NCBI GenBank assembly: GCA_049324115.1
Contig: JBMOMN010000017.1
Location: 60,341 to 124,340 of the forward strand
Length of the DNA: 64,000 nt
Direction: 5' to 3'
DNA from: UBA5796 sp040752455
GTDB lineage: Bacteria > Chloroflexota > Anaerolineae > Anaerolineales > Villigracilaceae
Shown: positions 63,372 through 64,000 of the stretch, one piece after another
How the letters are laid out: every line of letters begins with the position of its first letter
How positions within the stretch are numbered: position 1 is the first letter of the stretch
Notes under the pieces: generated by a model
What the model was told of the DNA's origin: nothing
The model's database searches: none
What the model saw: the letters and a program-made list of their open reading frames with translations, nothing else
Made by a program: the position numbers and the translations under genes

Positions 63372-63445
63372 GGGCGGATAGCTCAGTTGGTTAGAGCATT
63401 GCGTTGACATCGCAAAGGTCGTAGGTTCGAGTCCTATTCCGCCCA
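63372..63445 (+). tRNA. tRNA-Val (anticodon GAC)
   Basis: This 74-nt cloverleaf has acceptor GGGCGGA/TCCGCCC, D-arm GCTC..GAGC, anticodon stem TTGCG/CGCAA with loop TTGACAT (anticodon GAC) and T-arm GTAGG-TTCGAGT-CCTAT. The discriminator is A, and CCA is not encoded. Confidence 0.96.
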
Positions 63446-63765
63446 CTTCGACAGACTCCCGTTGAAATGCGGGAGTTTTATTTTGGAAGGTCGCCGGCCC
63501 CCATTGAGGGGATGGTATTCGAGTCCTATTCCGCCCACTTCGACAGACTCCCGTTGAAATACGGGAGTTTTATTTTGGAAGGTCGCCGGCCCCCATTGAG
63601 GGGATGGTATTCGAGTCCTGTTCCGCCCACTTCGACAGACTCCCGTTGAAATGCGGGAGTTTTATTTTGGAAGGTCGTCGGCCCCCATTGAGGGGATGGT
63701 ATTCGAGTCCTATTCCGCCCACTTCGACAAACTCCCGCACTCAATCGGGAGTTTTATTTTGGAGG
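63446..63765 (+). repeat. 92-bp tandem repeat, three full copies and a partial, each with a terminator and the tRNA 3' end
   Basis: Units start at 63446, 63538, 63630 and 63722, exactly 92 bases apart. Each carries an intrinsic terminator (ACTCCCG..CGGGAGT then TTTATTTT). The ends of the first three carry a copy of the last 20 bases of tRNA-Val (TTCGAGTCCTATTCCGCCCA). The copies differ at only a few positions until the fourth, which has a changed stem. The first unit doubles as the tRNA terminator. Confidence 0.96.
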
Positions 63766-63799
63766 CTCTTCAGGATCAAGTGGGGTGGGAACCCGTTTT

Positions 63800-64000
63800 A
63801 CCACAGAGCACACTGAGAGCACGGAGATTTTAAAAGGCGGCTCTCCCGTTTTTGACGGGAATAACCTTTTAAATTAAAACACGAAGGAACACCAAGTCAA
63901 CGAAGGAAAATCTTTACGGCAAGGCGCTTTTTTCCCTTTGAGAGCCTTCGTGTGACTTTGTGTTTAGGCTCTTTCCCGTTTGTTACGGAAGAGCCTAAAA
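63800..64000. repeat. Intergenic repeats at the window end
   Basis: CCACAGAGCACACTGAGAGC (about 63801-63820) and ACACGAAGGAACACCAAG (about 63880-63897) are typical interspersed elements. The latter has an inverted partner in GCCTTCGTGTGACTTTGTGT (about 63943-63962). No gene is seen. Confidence 0.6.

Noticed and set aside
63446..63765. CRISPR array
   Set aside because: The units are contiguous 92-bp copies with no unique spacers and no cas genes. They carry a tRNA end and a terminator.
63467..63833. Several overlapping 60-72 codon frames downstream of tRNA-Val
   Set aside because: They are translations of the 92-bp tandem repeat and its terminators, without ribosome-binding sites.

Overview
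The window reads as a chromosomal segment of a Chloroflexota bacterium, most likely class Anaerolineae. This is inferred from gene content: an archaeal-type mevalonate module (HMG-CoA synthase, thiolase, DUF35 Zn-ribbon protein, class II HMG-CoA reductase), a 900-residue MalT-type LuxR regulator, a GAF-containing NarL-type histidine kinase, a very large secreted multidomain protein and a fused SHMT-GcvT. No rRNA or phylogenetic marker tree was available, so the class-level placement is tentative. The right end carries dnaA and a tRNA-Val(GAC). A tRNA-Val(UAC) lies at 16.8 kb.

Layout. 1-2.1 kb: 3' part of a GyrA C-terminal-like protein translationally coupled to a short Hsp70. 2.2-4.1 kb: an A+T-richer two-gene restriction-modification island (N4-cytosine-type methylase and HNH nuclease). 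4.2-8.8 kb: membrane protein, lone YgiT-type zinc-finger protein, SHMT-GcvT fusion. 9.2-16.7 kb: a 2511-residue secreted protein with a beta-helix, a BMP-type binding domain, seven about 177-residue repeats, a second (shortened) binding domain and a PKD domain. 16.8-18.4 kb: tRNA and wreckage of a molybdopterin oxidoreductase operon. 18.5-25.9 kb: MacAB-like exporter operon and MalT-type regulator. 25.9-31.6 kb: two truncated genes joined at a repeat (sensor and TctA), an orphan solute-binding lipoprotein and a secreted beta-helix protein.

31.8-45.2 kb (minus strand) is a compact 12-gene operon. It encodes a three-subunit xanthine dehydrogenase/CO dehydrogenase-family hydroxylase with its XdhC and CoxG helpers, a cyclase-family hydrolase, an amidase, an AMP-forming CoA ligase and homologues of all three subunits of oxamate carbamoyltransferase (FdrA/AllF, DUF1116/AllG, DUF2877/AllH). 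This is the best candidate for an undescribed catabolic pathway: hydroxylation of an N-heterocycle, ring opening, phosphorolytic carbamoyl transfer, deamidation and CoA activation. 45.3-48 kb: two uncharacterised proteins between remnants of a SNF2-type helicase and a PD-(D/E)XK nuclease. 48-51.7 kb: ABC-2 exporter operon with a NarL-type two-component system. 51.9-52.6 kb: IS and recombinase remains. 52.6-59.6 kb: mevalonate genes interrupted by two DUF4143 ATPases. 59.7-63.4 kb: histidine kinase, dnaA, tRNA-Val.

A theme across the window is interspersed short repeats: heptamer arrays, octamer arrays with inverted arms, and several palindromic families. Many lie inside genes without breaking the frame (SHMT-GcvT, MalT regulator, CoA ligase, FdrA, amidase, HMG-CoA reductase). 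Others form gene ends, and one lies exactly where two truncated genes meet. A second theme is leaderless promoters: seven genes have a -10 box ending 6-7 bases before the start codon.
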